Below are positions 1 to 12,001 of a stretch of 64,000 nt of DNA, in pieces; positions within the stretch are counted from its first letter, which is position 1, and the number at the start of each line of letters is the position of its first letter. The DNA comes from Antedon mediterranea. Its lineage: Eukaryota; Echinodermata; Crinoidea; Comatulida; Antedonidae. A program made the position numbers and the translations under genes. Under the pieces are notes generated by a model. It did not search any database. It worked only from the letters and a program-made list of their open reading frames with translations, and was not told the DNA's origin. The DNA lies in assembly GCF_964355755.1 (NCBI RefSeq), contig NC_092677.1:12360601-12424600 (forward strand), in the 5' to 3' direction.

Positions 1-1142
1 CCTTTTAAAGCATGGAATTGGGAAGTTTTTTGGTTACTTGTGTCAGCAAATTATAAACAAAATATTTGGGCACAATATGCATACCCTCATAAAATATTGT
101 TTTATTTTAACAAAATTAACCCTTTTTTCTCGTTAGCATGTAGGATTTGAAATAATATTGTCTCTAGAGAGTTCAATGACCCCATTAAGGTCAAAATAAA
201 TTTAGTTATAAAATCAACATTGGCCAGTAAATTTGATGGCACAGTGGAGGTCTCTTGCCCAACGTACCACTTGTCTTATTTGCATGGATACAACATATAT
301 CAAAACCATGGTTACTATGGAAATCATAGTTACTATGGAAATAAGTATAAAATTAAAACAAATCTGCATTATTTGATTCTACTCGTGTACTTTTTGTGGA
401 TAAAGTGTTTTTGTTCGTAAAGTATAATTTAATAAAAGTTTTTTAAATTAGAATTTAATCTACTTTTTGCATGTTTATGGTAGCTTAAGGATTAATTTAA
501 GAGAAATTATTTTTTATTAGTGACCAACCTAATTTTTTTATCAATCTGATCTCACCAGAGGCTTTGTTTCGAATTGCCATAAATAAAAAGGTTTTAAAAA
601 ATATTTAATTAAAATAAAATGTGATGAGAAAGGTTGCACAATGCCATGATGATCTTACCATGATAATTGAGTCCTCCATTTATATAAAAGTCGCAAAATC
701 AATGTGAAATTCTACCCCAAGTGACATTTTCAAAGACGTTTTGTCTTTAGTTTAACGAAATTTCAATAGTTTGAGTTTAATAAGATATTTTGAACTTGTT
801 ACTTTGGTTGGTGTTTTGGTTAAAATCACATGTCCTGCGTGTATACAGTAATCCAAATATTTAGGTCTTTTGTTTTTTCACCATAGGATTGATGAGAGGT
901 TAAAACTATCTGTGTGTCCCTACAACTGTAAATACTATAATAGACAATTATACAACAATGCCACAATAGGTCAAAAGTCCCATGGTATCTCAGATTGGAA
1001 GCCTTCGGTTTGGCACTTGTAATAGCCAGTAAAATTTAACATTTATTTTAATAAACAATAATATTTGTTGTGCATCGGTTAGGTTTAAATCCAACTCATT
1101 GTTTGTGGTAAAAAAAGGCACCTAAAGCCAGTTCTGCCTACT

Positions 1143-1282
1143 AAAGCTCTGTCCACACTATCAAACTTTTATGTGACAAACAAAATGTCATGTACCCGTA
1201 TATGGACACAATGACGACATATCACTACCATATTTGGGCAAATCACACTTTTTTTGTCGAACTAGTTTGCAGTTTGAAATGG
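1143..1282. mobile_element. palindromic MITE copy (TCTACACTATCAAACT family), degenerate right end
   Basis: The left end reads GCTCTGTCCACACTATCAAA. It is followed by the family core (GTGACAAA, ATATGGACA, a TATCACTACCATATTTGGGC module, TTTTTGTC). The right arm is diverged after AACTAGTTTG. This is the first of about fifteen related copies in the window. Confidence 0.7.
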
Positions 1283-1327
1283 AAAACAAAATTGCCGTTT
1301 TTTTATTCATTGTATATATACAGTAGG

Positions 1328-1404
1328 TATCCAATTTAGAGGAGGTCCAATTTAGAGGAGGTCCAATTTAGAGGAGGTCCAATTTAGAGGAGGTCCAATT
1401 TAGA
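1328..1404. repeat. 16-bp tandem repeat, about 5 copies
   Basis: The unit TCCAATTTAGAGGAGG is repeated head to tail with almost no divergence. It is a minisatellite, and there is no open frame of note. Confidence 0.9.
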
Positions 1405-2156
1405 GTGGTCACAAAATGTAGCCCATATGATAAAAGTACACAATTTATTTTTTGTGTAGAAATGAACCCACTTGTAAAAATCCTGACTACACCTGTATTG
1501 CTTTTTTAACAGGGTTATGTAATTATTTTGACATTAATATTTACAAGCTTTGTGTCCCAGATGTAGTAAACATTCTGATCTTTATTTAGCAGTAATAAAA
1601 CAAAAAAAACTTTTTTGCTCAAACTGGAAGCTTGCCAAAACCTTTTTTTTATGTTTACGTCAATACCTGTGTTCTATTATTAGCCTAACTCAGTTTTCAT
1701 CACTCACTTTTACATAACTTAAATATTTACATTTGTGTTAAATTTATTTTGAAAATATGTAACATATGAATTTTGTTGAATGGAGTGGTATTTGGTATGA
1801 ATAAATTTTAACTGAGCTTTTAAAATGTTTACTAGAGTCAAGTGTGTTTACGTGAATAGGATATAGGCTCTTAGTTGTATTACTTGTCAGGTAAACAATA
1901 GTGATAATATAATCCATGTTAAAAGAAACATTTACATTTACATTACTTAAATATATACTGTACCTGTTGTTGATAAGATTAGTGCTGTAAAAGCACTATT
2001 ACTTTTTTTTTAATGAGTGGTCACAATTTCTACAGGGTGTAGTTACAAAGCCATGTAACCAATATCCATGGCACTTTCTTGCCTATGGCCCATATTAAGG
2101 AGATGCCCATTCAGACTTAGTTTAAATATTTTGTCCCAGCAAACTAGCACCTTCTA

Positions 2157-2336
2157 CAGCTCTGTCTACACTACCAAACTTTATGTGACAAAAAAAATGA
2201 GATGTGCCCATATATGGACATGATGATGTCATATCACTACCATATTTTTGGCATATCACTATCATATTTGGGCACATCACTACCATATCTGGGCACATCA
2301 TTTTTGTCAAATTAATTTGATAGTGTAGACAGAGCT
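2157..2336. mobile_element. palindromic MITE copy, nearly complete
   Basis: Inverted ends AGCTCTGTCTACACTA and TAGTGTAGACAGAGCTT bracket two to three copies of the internal module TATCACTACCATATTTGGGC. The 62-codon minus-strand frame over it is a by-product of the repeat. Confidence 0.85.
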
Positions 2337-3114
2337 TAACAGTTAACTAATTTACATAATGGACCGGTGATGGCGTTGAAAGGTTCAGCAATATTTGTAT
2401 GTTGAGTTAATGAATGAGTTAGCCAGAGCTTATTATATTGTATTGTTATTAGAACGACACACTATATCATATCATTTGTTGCAGAATTCTTTGACCTACT
2501 TGGGTTTCTAATACTATAGTAGGTATATAAAGTGTGTATGCTGATGTTTCTGATTTTGTAGGTTATATTATAACAAATAAAATAGTAAAATGATATTATA
2601 CAGTATACCTAAACTTCCTTTCAGTTTCATTTGAATTAAAAGTGGTACACTAAAAGTCCCTAAAAAATACTTGTATTGTTACCCACTTGGGTTTCTATAG
2701 TAATAAAGTGTGTACGCTGATGTTTCTGATTTTATGATATACAATACAATGGTTGAATAATATACAATATAACTAAATTTTCTTTTAATTTCATTTCATG
2801 TACACATTTTATACCAAAAGCCCCTAAAAAATGCTTTTTTACCTACTTGGTGTGTACTGATGTTTCTTATATTCTAGATATTATGATGTGAAAATATAAT
2901 GGTAAAATGATATACAGTACAGTTACTAAATTCTCTTTCAATTTCAATTGAAGTAAACATTGTACCCTAAAAAGTATTTGTATTTTTACCTCTTATTTAA
3001 CCGTACTATTGAATGCCAATAGGAAATTAAAATCATTTGTACTGTACTGAAATCTTTCACAGAAGAATTCATTGAAGTCTTTGCCAGTAAAGTTGTTTTT
3101 ACCATCGGAAAAAT

Positions 3115-3215
3115 CATGCTGTCAACCAGGACAGGATTTGAACCCAGACCCTGGGATTGGTAGCTACAAAAACCATTACCAAATAAGTAATTTGTTAAAA
3201 ATGTCCTAATTATCA
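3115..3215 (-). repeat. tRNA-derived SINE fragment
   Basis: On the minus strand a B-box-like GGGTTCAAATCC follows an anticodon-arm-like stretch (TTGGTAGCTACCAATCCCAG in part). This is a degenerate SINE head of the same general type as the copies at 8.4 and 24.2 kb. Confidence 0.45.
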
Positions 3216-3342
3216 AGTTCATTATTATCACCATCTAAATTCTAATCTTTCTAGTAATATTTTCTTGAAAAAAATATATATATATAAATTTTATATACAA
3301 AACCAACCAACAATAGTGTATTGGTATTGGTCTATCTATCTC

Positions 3343-3481
3343 TGTCTACACTATCAAACTAGTTTGTAGTATTAGTAGCGATATCCCCAAAATGGTAGTG
3401 ATACTGTATGACATCATCCTGTCCATATGTGCACATCACATTTTTTTGTCACAAAAAGTTTGATAGTGTAGATAGAGCTTT
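3343..3481. mobile_element. palindromic MITE copy
   Basis: The left end is CTCTGTCTACACTATCAAAC and the right end is GTTTGATAGTGTAGATAGAG, around a shortened core with GTAGTGATA and GACATCATC. The arms pair with each other. Confidence 0.85.
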
Positions 3482-3918
3482 CATGCATAAAATGTATGTC
3501 CCAGCACATAACTTCCGTTTTACACACAATATATTTTTAAACATTGTGGTGGAGTTTTTTTCAGCTTAGTCATAGCATTGTTATGTTGGGTGGTTATATT
3601 TGTTTCAAAAGCTGAATGAATTTTGGTCATTCAGGCTGTTTAATATGAACTTCAATTGTATGGTAATTTACTAAATCCTTCAAATTCAATTTTAAGAATT
3701 CTAATAATTCTCTTGAGAAATCCACTTAATTAAAAGCTGAGTAATCACGCTTAGGTTTAAGACTTAGAAAATCAAATTGTGATTTCTTAATTCAATCTTC
3801 ATTATTCATCATTAAGAATAACTTATTTATCTTTATAACTAATGATGAAACAAATATTTGAAGTACTGTAATGCCAGAAATTACTTTCTTTAATATTAGA
3901 AAATGTATCATATCCTCA

Positions 3919-4259
3919 GCATTTATTTCCCAGAAGCCCTGTAATCATACTATAATGCTCTGTGTGAAAAAAGGTTAATGAACTAAAGGCTGTAAAACCA
4001 TTATGATGGGTTTCAATGAACATTCATGAAAGCATTTATTTCCCAGAAGCCCTGCAATCATACTATAATGCGCTGTATGCAATCATGGTTAATGCACTAA
4101 AGGCTTTAAAACCATTATGGGTTTCAATGAATATTCATGAAGCATTTATTTCCCAGAAGCCCTGCATCATACTATAATGCTCTGAATGCAAACAATGTTA
4201 ATGCACTAAAGGCTTTAAAACCCATTATGTTAAGTTTCAATGAATGAATATTCATGAAG
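3919..4259. repeat. three tandem copies of a ~113-bp unit
   Basis: Each unit starts GCATTTATTTCCCAGAAGCC and ends with ATTCATGAA. Units begin at about 3919, 4032 and 4141, and they differ by small indels. A segmental tandem triplication is the simplest reading. Confidence 0.9.
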
Positions 4260-4768
4260 TAATAAACTTGGTTCAACAATTTCCTGTTATTGTGGCTGCA
4301 TGACTTGAACCTATACGTTGGAATTTGTAGGCAAGTATATCAACCACCAAGCTACAATGTCACTATGATGTTGCATTGTAAACGTGCAAAGTATTCACTT
4401 TTTTTAAGAGGTGGGATAAAGAGATCAAAAAGTACAAACACTCAGAACTAATCCGAGATACAGTACTAATAATATAATGATTTGACAAAAAACAACCATA
4501 TTTATATATCAGTAGAGAACAATAGGCCTACTCAAGGATTGGAATTTCTTATTCAAATCTGATTTTATATCTAATGTAAATCTGTTTGAATGATATAAAT
4601 TTGAAAAATAGTTAGATTACTTACATATTTAATATGCTATAATCATTAGTGCTGGAGAACGAAGCGGTGTAAATGGTTCTTCTGCTTATCTTAGGATATT
4701 ATATGGATTATGTGTGTGATGTGTAAAGTGCTTACAAACATTGTATTAAGCTCTAAGCCTATGTTGTA

Positions 4769-4827
4769 CCCCTTTCACACCAAAAGCAAAACTCCGGAGA
4801 CACTCCAGAGTTTTGGTGTGAAAGGGG
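4769..4827. mobile_element. 59-bp perfect-arm hairpin flanked by TA
   Basis: CCCCTTTCACACCAAAA pairs with TTTTGGTGTGAAAGGGG. TA sits immediately outside both arms (4767-4768 and 4828-4829). This is what a tiny TA-targeting (Tc1/mariner-type) foldback MITE would leave. A TGTGAAAG end motif also occurs in the foldbacks at 14.3 and 34.1 kb. Confidence 0.6.
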
Positions 4828-5668
4828 TATAAGACTACCATCATTATTATTATTACTAAATACAGTAGGAAACACTGCATTTATGTTTTGTTTATATATA
4901 ATTTACTAAATACAATTTTCATTACAGACAAAATGAAGATATGGTTTTCAGCTTTTGCCAAACAGAGGATACACTCATCCAGCTGGTGTAAGGTCCAATA
5001 TTATTTGTTCAAATTCTAATTCTCCATACTGTATCTATACTACAGTATTATAGGCAAATTCTATGATACAGTGTCACATATATATCACATCACAAAACTA
5101 GATTTCTTTATGGGGGTATATACACTTCAAGTTAAACAAAATTGTATGTACAGTAATCATTAGTATCCACCTAGTCTAGGCTATAGACCATAATACAGTA
5201 TTAGTAAAAAGATATATATTTAGGCACATATGGCGTTTCATATGTATAATACTTGAGCTCACAATTTCCAGACAAACATAAAAAATAGAAAATAAATACA
5301 AACTAGGGGCTATAGTCTAGTATCCACCACGAATTCGAAGAATAACTACCCGTTATTTTTCAAATCTGATATTATTATAATCTCAGTTATCTCAGGTGTT
5401 TCAATACAATATAATATACACAATACACTTGTTGTCGATTTTGGCACTTCATAAGGATGCAGATTTTGAGGTTTAGATTTCTCAGAAGAAGGATGTGCTT
5501 ACACTTCCTTCCGATGACAACATTAATTCTCGCGCACACCTAATCTCACATTCCTGGATATAAACTGATATTTATTCGTTCTAAATGATATGGACATTGA
5601 GAAGGGTTAAGGTATAAGTTTAATTATTTCATGCCCACTTACCTGGATAAATCGACATTAGCCCGGCC

Positions 5669-6574
5669 GCGATTTTTTTTTTCGTACATAAGTTGGGGAC
5701 CCCCTCATGAAACGTCACAAAATATACATGAATAATTCATCAGTTAAATGTTCTTGTTCCGTGTGCACCCAAGCGTATAGCAACAAGAAGTGATTACACA
5801 AGTGCGGTACGATTCTAGGCCTATCTCCGCGCTTTTGTTGCGCGTGCGATTTCATAGAATAGCGGCGTTTTGTGTGGATTGTCGAAATAATCAGCCTTTA
5901 TAGTTTATGATAGTGTTTTTAATATAATGTATTACTAAAGAATTACGTGTTAAAATTATAGTTTCTATTAATACTATTAGGCCTTGGCCTAATTATTAGT
6001 CTCTAAACATATGTCTATTCTAGTAGAGCTGTGTGTGTGTGTGTGTGTGTGTGTTATAGGTATGATCCGAGTAATACGGTCAGCAAAATTAAACAATAAA
6101 CATTACACAAAAATACATTTTTTATTCTCGTGGGTCTAATATTCCCATCTCATGTGTTCATATACGCGCATTTTTAAAGTTCCTTTGAGTACATGCATTG
6201 TTTGATAATAAAATAGCAGAATTTAAAAAAATACAGTACACAAATTATACACATTCTTTATTCTTGTGGGTCTAAGCTTTCTTTGGGCTATGTCCAATGA
6301 ATTACTACTTAGTTTAATGTCTTGCCTAGCTGTCGATTAGCCTCGACTCGACACATTTTGTGTGAAGAAGAGTGCGCGAAGGCAATCGCGTGAATTGACT
6401 TATCCTAGGCCTACTGTAGAAAGTATCGTATCGCAGTTGTGTAATCGCTTCTTGTTGCTATACGCTTGGGTGCGCGCACACACGGAACAACAAATTTAAC
6501 TGATGAATTATTCATGTTTATTTTGTGACGTTTCATGAGGGGGTCCCCAACTTATGTACGAAAAAAAAAATCGC
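5669..6574. mobile_element. non-autonomous Mutator-like element (long TIRs, 9-bp TSD)
   Basis: Two terminal inverted repeats of about 150 bp (roughly 5669-5820 and 6425-6574) begin GCGATTTTTTTTTTCGTACA and match closely, including a 10-base T run. The sequence AGCCCGGCC occurs directly outside each end (5660-5668 and 6575-6583), a 9-bp target-site duplication. Long TIRs plus a 9-bp duplication are the signature of the MULE superfamily. The 600-bp interior has no transposase frame and carries a (GT)n run at about 6032-6052, so this is a non-autonomous copy. The intact duplication suggests a fairly recent insertion. Confidence 0.8.
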
Positions 6575-6747
6575 AGCCCGGCCGTGCCCGTAGGTGCTCT
6601 CCAGAAGAAAAAAATAAAGTTTATTATGTTAAAACGCACAGTGTACACTATAATATATTAATAATTTAAAGTAAAATATTTGAAATAGCAATGATCTATG
6701 TTTAAAAATAATGTTTATGGCCAGGTAGCCTATCTCTAAAGGTCTGT

Positions 6748-6896
6748 GTCTACATATAGGCCTACTATCAAACTTTATTTGACAACAAATTAATGTGATG
6801 TGCGAATATATTATGGACATGATGATGTCATATCACTACCATATTTGGGCACATCACACTTTTTGTCCAAACTATTTTGGTAGTGTAGACAGAGCC
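6748..6896. mobile_element. palindromic MITE copy
   Basis: Its arms CTACTATCAAACTTTATTTG and TTGGTAGTGTAGACAGAG bracket GTGATGTGC, GACATGATGATGTCATATCA and one CACTACCATATTTGGGC module. The left tip carries an inserted ATATAGGCC. Confidence 0.75.
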
Positions 6897-8286
6897 ATTG
6901 ACCGATAATGCTATGACACGTTGGTAACGGTAAAAAGATGAGTTATTGCCTTCTTCGCCCATTATTACCACGGGATTTTAGAGTGATGTTCAAATCCGAT
7001 GGAATCAATTTTACAATTATTTTGTTTAACTAATTATATGCTTCTTCTGATGTTTATGTATCCGTCTTTTTACAAAATGCAATGATTGATTGTTCACTAA
7101 TGGATACATATTACATTTGAACCGCCATTATTTATTTATAATGAACGATTGGGTTACTAAACGAATGTTTTTATTTGTAAAAGTGTATGCATTAAACTTA
7201 ACTATACGTAACGTATAATTCTGTAACCGTGCGATCGACCATTATTAAGGTTACAAAACCATGGCAACAGCATTGAGGTTTCTAGTTAATATATATATGT
7301 TGATAAAATGTGTTTTTGTTAATTATACGTTATTCTCTGAGATGCAGGTATACGATATACAGCAATATAAATCTGTCAAGTGTTAGAACCTAAGAGTAAG
7401 ACGACAAGGTATAAATGTAAATGTTAGATCACATTTTCTTGTCTAGGCTTAATTGTTCATTCATTTTGTAAATGAAAGGTATTTTGAAGCACGTTAATTA
7501 GGTATATGGCAACTTAAATTCTTTTTAACATCCATGGAATTCCACATTTCTACGTGTTTTTTTACTCAGCTCGATCTGGTTTCTGTTTTATCCGCTCCAC
7601 TCAGAAGCAAACGAAGTAGTTGCTATGGAAGACAATTACCGCCAAACATACAATTACAAACATACAATGTATTCGCAGAAACGTACAACGTAAGTGCCTT
7701 CAATACTTACGTAATTAAAATACGGTACTACAATAATACCTTAATTACTAATTCATTCGTAATGTTTATTCCTAAACTTGATGACGATGGTGAACAAGGA
7801 GAGGAGAGAAAAAGGAGATGGTCGACTGACGTCCTGCCCTCGGTGCCATATCAATAGAATAATTAAATAAATTGTATTAAAATTCGTTTATTCGGGGGAT
7901 GCGTTTATTCAAAGCGGGGCGTTTATTTTGAATAAATACATACTGTACATGTTATGTATATAACTTGATGGCTATTGTGTTATTACATCTATATTTGGCC
8001 CTCCTACCTGATTAACCCAATCCAAGCAAAAAGTTTCCGTTAATTTTATGAGTAATTTCCTGTTGGTATATAATTGCATCGGTACTTGATGATGCATAGT
8101 TGTAGGGAATAAACAATTTTACTCGACGATGAGAGCGTTATTATCATCGTATTGTACCACCAAGGTCAGATAATGACATTGAAAAGATAAAGAGGGATGT
8201 GGTGTGGCATATGGAAGTGGGTGTTCAACCTAATCCGTTACTTTTTTTGTCACGCGTATACATACTTGGTATTTTTTGTGTGACCA

Positions 8287-8500
8287 TATTTCATAATTGC
8301 TGATCATTAGGGACCCTCAGAGGTTCACAAGACAAACATATACCGTACTCAAAGTCTTATTACAAGTCTTTGGGAGTGGAGTTGTAATTAATTGTGTCCT
8401 TAGAAAAAAATCCTGACATGTGACGGGAGTTGAACCCCAGACCATTGGAGTGGTAGCCAAGCATCATAACCACCAAGCCACAACACGACCTGTCCATAGA
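8287..8500 (-). repeat. tRNA-derived SINE (family also at 24.2 kb)
   Basis: Read on the minus strand it starts TTGTGGCTTGGTGGTTATGA (A-box side), continues to B box GGTTCAACTCC, then a body with TGTCAGGATTTTTTCTAA, ACTTGTAATAAGACTTTG and TTGTCTTGTGAAC. The same blocks in the same order occur on the plus strand at 24155-24312, so these are two copies of one SINE family. Confidence 0.75.
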
Positions 8501-8659
8501 GTACATTAGCAACACAACAGAAAATGTTACAGACCAATAATTGGTGCTCAGGTAATACGTCTGTGCAATACCTGTAGTATAGCATTAAGTGTCTATATAA
8601 TACTAGACTATAGGCCTACACCGGCAATTGCATCAAAGCGAGGTTTGGAGTGTATTCCC

Positions 8660-8775
8660 AGTCTAAAGTTCCCAATAGGATATAACGCAAGGCTAGTGAT
8701 ATGACATCACCATGTCCTGACATATTATATGGGCACATCACATGTTTTTGTCACATACAGTTTGATAGAGATATG
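8660..8775. mobile_element. degenerate palindromic MITE copy
   Basis: Core blocks GTGATATGACATCACCATGT, GGGCACATCACATG and CAGTTTGATAG are recognisable. The outer ends are eroded. Confidence 0.55.
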
Positions 8776-8834
8776 TATCTTTAGATGGATATTGTAACAC
8801 CCCCTCTGTAGTGTCCAAATTGATAACTGACATA

Positions 8835-10580
8835 CCGTAAATTTTATAATTGTAACCCTGGGTTATTATTCTTTGATTGTTTTTTATGTTGGGTTACTAT
8901 TAGAGTAGTGGGTAACTATTACTAATCTTAAATTAGGCACCTGAAAATAGTAACCCACCCCCAACTTTTCCAGTCAGCAACTCATAGAAAAATAATTAAA
9001 CAGTACGAATAAACACATTTTTAACTTAAAGAACTTTATTTATAAACTCAAAAACACTCAATCCTCTCCCCACTCCCGAGATCAACATGCAATATCTTCT
9101 TGTTTTCAAAATACGGCTGCATCATAAGTTTTTGTGACTCTAATAGTAACCCCCATGGGTTTCTAATAGAGTAGTGGGTTGTTATTATAGATTGACTTAT
9201 AAGGTTACTATTAGAAGGGGGTTACTATTAGAGTAGTGGGTTATTATTATAGATTGACTTATAAGGTGGGTTACTATTAGAAGGGGGTTACTATTAGAGT
9301 AGTGGGTTGTTATTATAGATTGACTTATAAGGTGGGTTACTATTAGAAGGGGGTTACTATTAGAGTAGTGGGTTATTATTATAGATTGACTTATAAGGTG
9401 GGTTACTATTAGAAGGGGGGTTACTATTAGAGTAGTGGGTTGTTATTATAGATTGACTTATAAGGTGGGTTACTATTAGAAGGGGGTTACTATTAGAGTA
9501 GTGGGTTGTTATTATAGATTGACTTATAAGGTGGGTTACTATTAGAAGGGGGTTACTATTAGAGTAGTGGGTTGTTATTATAGATTGACTTATAAGGTGG
9601 GTTACTATTAGAAGGGGGTTACTATTAGAGTAGTGGGTTACTATAGAGTAGTGGGTTGTTATTATAGATTGACTTATAAGGTGGGTTACTATTAGAAGGG
9701 GGTTACTATTAGAGTAGTGGGTTGTTATTATAGATTGACTTATAAGGTGGGTTACTATTAGAAGGGGGTTACTATTAGAGTAGTGGGTTGTTATTATAGA
9801 TTGACTTATAAGGTGGGTTACTATTAGAAGGGGGTTACTATTAGAGTAGTGGGTTGTTATTATAGATTGACTTATAAGGTGGGTTACTATTAGAAGGGGG
9901 TTACTATTAGAGTAGTGGGTTGTTATTATAGATTGACTTATAAGGTGGGTTACTATTAGAAGGGGGTTACTATTAGAGTAGTGGGTTATTATTATAGATT
10001 GACTTATAAGGTGGGTTACTATTAGAAGGGGTTACTATTAGAGTAGTGGGTTGTTATTATAGATTGACTTATAAGGTGGGTTACTATTAGAAGGGGGATA
10101 CTATTAGAGTAGTGGGTTATTATTATAGATTGACTTATAAGGTGGGTTACTATTAGAAGGGGGTTACTATTAGAGTAGTGGGTTATTATTATAGATTGAC
10201 TTATAAGGTGGGTTACTATTAGTAGGGGGTTACTATTAGAGTAGTGGGTTGTTATTATAGATTGACTTATAAGGTGGGTTACTATTAGTAGGGGGTTACT
10301 ATTAGAGTAGTGGGTTATTATTATAGATTGACTTATAAGGTGGGTTACTATTAGAAGGGGGTTACTATTAGAGTAGTGGGTTATTATTATAGATTGACTT
10401 ATAAGGTGGGTTACTATTAGAAGGGGGTTACTATTAGAGTAGTGGGTTGTTATTATAGATTGACTTATAAGGTCGGTTACTATTAGAAGGGGGTTACTAT
10501 TAGAGTGTGGGTTATTATTATAGATTGACTTATAAGGTGGGTTACTATTAGAGTGTGGGTTACTAATAGAAGATTTACGG
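8835..10580. mobile_element. candidate TIR element carrying a minisatellite
   Basis: The left boundary CCGTAAATTTTATAATTGTA (continuing into ACCC) is mirrored at the right boundary, whose reverse complement is CCGTAAATCTTCTATTAGTA (continuing into ACCC). These are about 24 bp of imperfect terminal inverted repeat. Nearly all the interior is the 66-bp array. I see no coding frame and no clear target duplication, so the superfamily is undetermined. Confidence 0.5.
9152..10560. repeat. 66-bp minisatellite, about 21 copies
   Basis: The unit contains GGGTTACTATTAGAAGGGGG, then TTACTATTAGAGTAGTGGG, then TTGTTATTATAGATTGAC and TTATAAGGT. Copies are nearly identical; variants are GTTATT versus TTGTTATT, AGTAGGGG, and a partial unit near 9635. 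The low divergence implies recent amplification or homogenisation. The plus strand is G-rich, with runs of 3-6 G. Confidence 0.95.
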
Positions 10581-10686
10581 AACCCCTATACTAGTAATTT
10601 CCTCCGCACATCTCTCTTATCATTGGCACATGTAATTATGCCTATCTAATGTTTACATTCCGAAGGTGTCACAATCTCGCTTTTGC

Positions 10687-10950
10687 TTAATTGCAATTAA
10701 TTTGCATATCTGTATTGTTCACTGTGTCTTTTATGTAACTGTAGATGTTTAATTAATCTTGAGACAGATATAAATCATTGAAATTGTGTCTCTTTTCGTG
10801 GTTTGCTGATGTATTTTATTAATTGCAATTCTCATATCTGTATTGTTCACTGTGTCTTTTATGTAACTGTAGGTGTTTAATTAATCTTGAGACAGATATA
10901 AATCATTGAAATGGTGTCTCATGATTTGCTGATGCATTTTATTACAGCAG
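10687..10950. repeat. tandem duplication of ~125 bp
   Basis: CATATCTGTATTGTTCACTG through TCATTGAAAT..GTGTCTC appears twice in direct orientation (first copy from about 10703, second from about 10832) with only a few differences. Confidence 0.85.
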
Positions 10951-12001
10951 TAATTAAGCTGCATGTTATTATCTACAGCACTTGCTAAATATTATTATTA
11001 ATTACCCTAAGGAAGAGTGAAATGTCACTCTTCCCTGATTAACCGAAGTAAGTAACAAATCGTAAACAATTTCGCTTTGTATTTTGCGGACGACTCGTGA
11101 GTTTCGTATCGCAAATTTAGCGGATATTAATATTGGATTTATATTATATTTTTTTGCATGGCTAGATGTCGTTTATTGAGACTTTCAATTCAATAAACGA
11201 ATAGTACAATATTTAAATCTGTAAACATTATAACGTCCAATTAAGCAATAATGCATTGTTTCAGTTTTCAAATATTGTATAGCTATACTAGATGTGATGA
11301 TTATTGTCAGTAATCGTATTTTATATTAATGAAAGTGCATTGTAATAAATCAAACATTAGACCGCATTTATGAATGTTAAAAATTATTTATTCAGATAAA
11401 ATAGTATCACAATCGGCATTAAAGTGTTCTTTTTTTATTTTACAAACAATTGTCACATATGCAAATACAGAGACCAATTCAATTGATAAAACACCCACGT
11501 GACTCTTAAAAGAACAATTAAAAGCAATAATTAATATCGCTCCTTTGTTTTTCTTAGCTGTGTCTTCGCTTATGATGACAAGCATGTTTGGTTAGAATGA
11601 GAAAGTATTTTCTTAAGCCAGATTTAAGACTAATAAAGTAAATGGAATTAGATATATACAATGACAAGTGTACCAAGTGGGTTTGCGTGTAGGCCCCGCC
11701 CCCTAATCTACTTCACGCGCAGGTTTGTTCTTTTCTGTGCGCACTTCTCTTTGACACAGAACATTGTTTATGTTTGGTGGAAAATCTAGGCTATGATTTG
11801 GAACAAAAAATAATAAAATGCTGTGACTTGGCTTAATACTTTAGCCTAAATTTATAGTGGTGTACAATCAAGACAATCTTCAACGGAACCGTCGGATATA
11901 TTAATAGAGCTATTGATTGTAGAGTCAGTCTGTAGTTTGCATTCGTCGAAGAAGGTTCATTGTCAGTTTTTGTAAATTCAGTTCTTTAAGCGTCTTTTAA
12001 A

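Larger units (their letters stand above)
1..11880. other. gene-poor, repeat-rich flank
   Basis: I find no recognisable protein-coding gene here. Open frames are short, share no family motif and mostly overlap repeats; the longest, 107 codons at 7534-7857 (+), has no recognisable domain. The contents I can support are listed separately: several copies of the TCTACACTATCAAACT MITE, tandem repeats at 1.33, 3.9 and 9.2-10.6 kb, a Mutator-like element at 5.7-6.6 kb, and tRNA-derived SINE pieces on the minus strand near 3.12-3.20, 4.28-4.37 and 8.3-8.5 kb, recognisable by B-box-like sequence. Stretches such as 1-1140, 6900-8280 and 10960-11880 show nothing else I can name. Confidence 0.6.

Noticed and set aside
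6032-6052. (GT)n run as a regulatory element
   Set aside because: A simple microsatellite inside a transposon, with no gene nearby.
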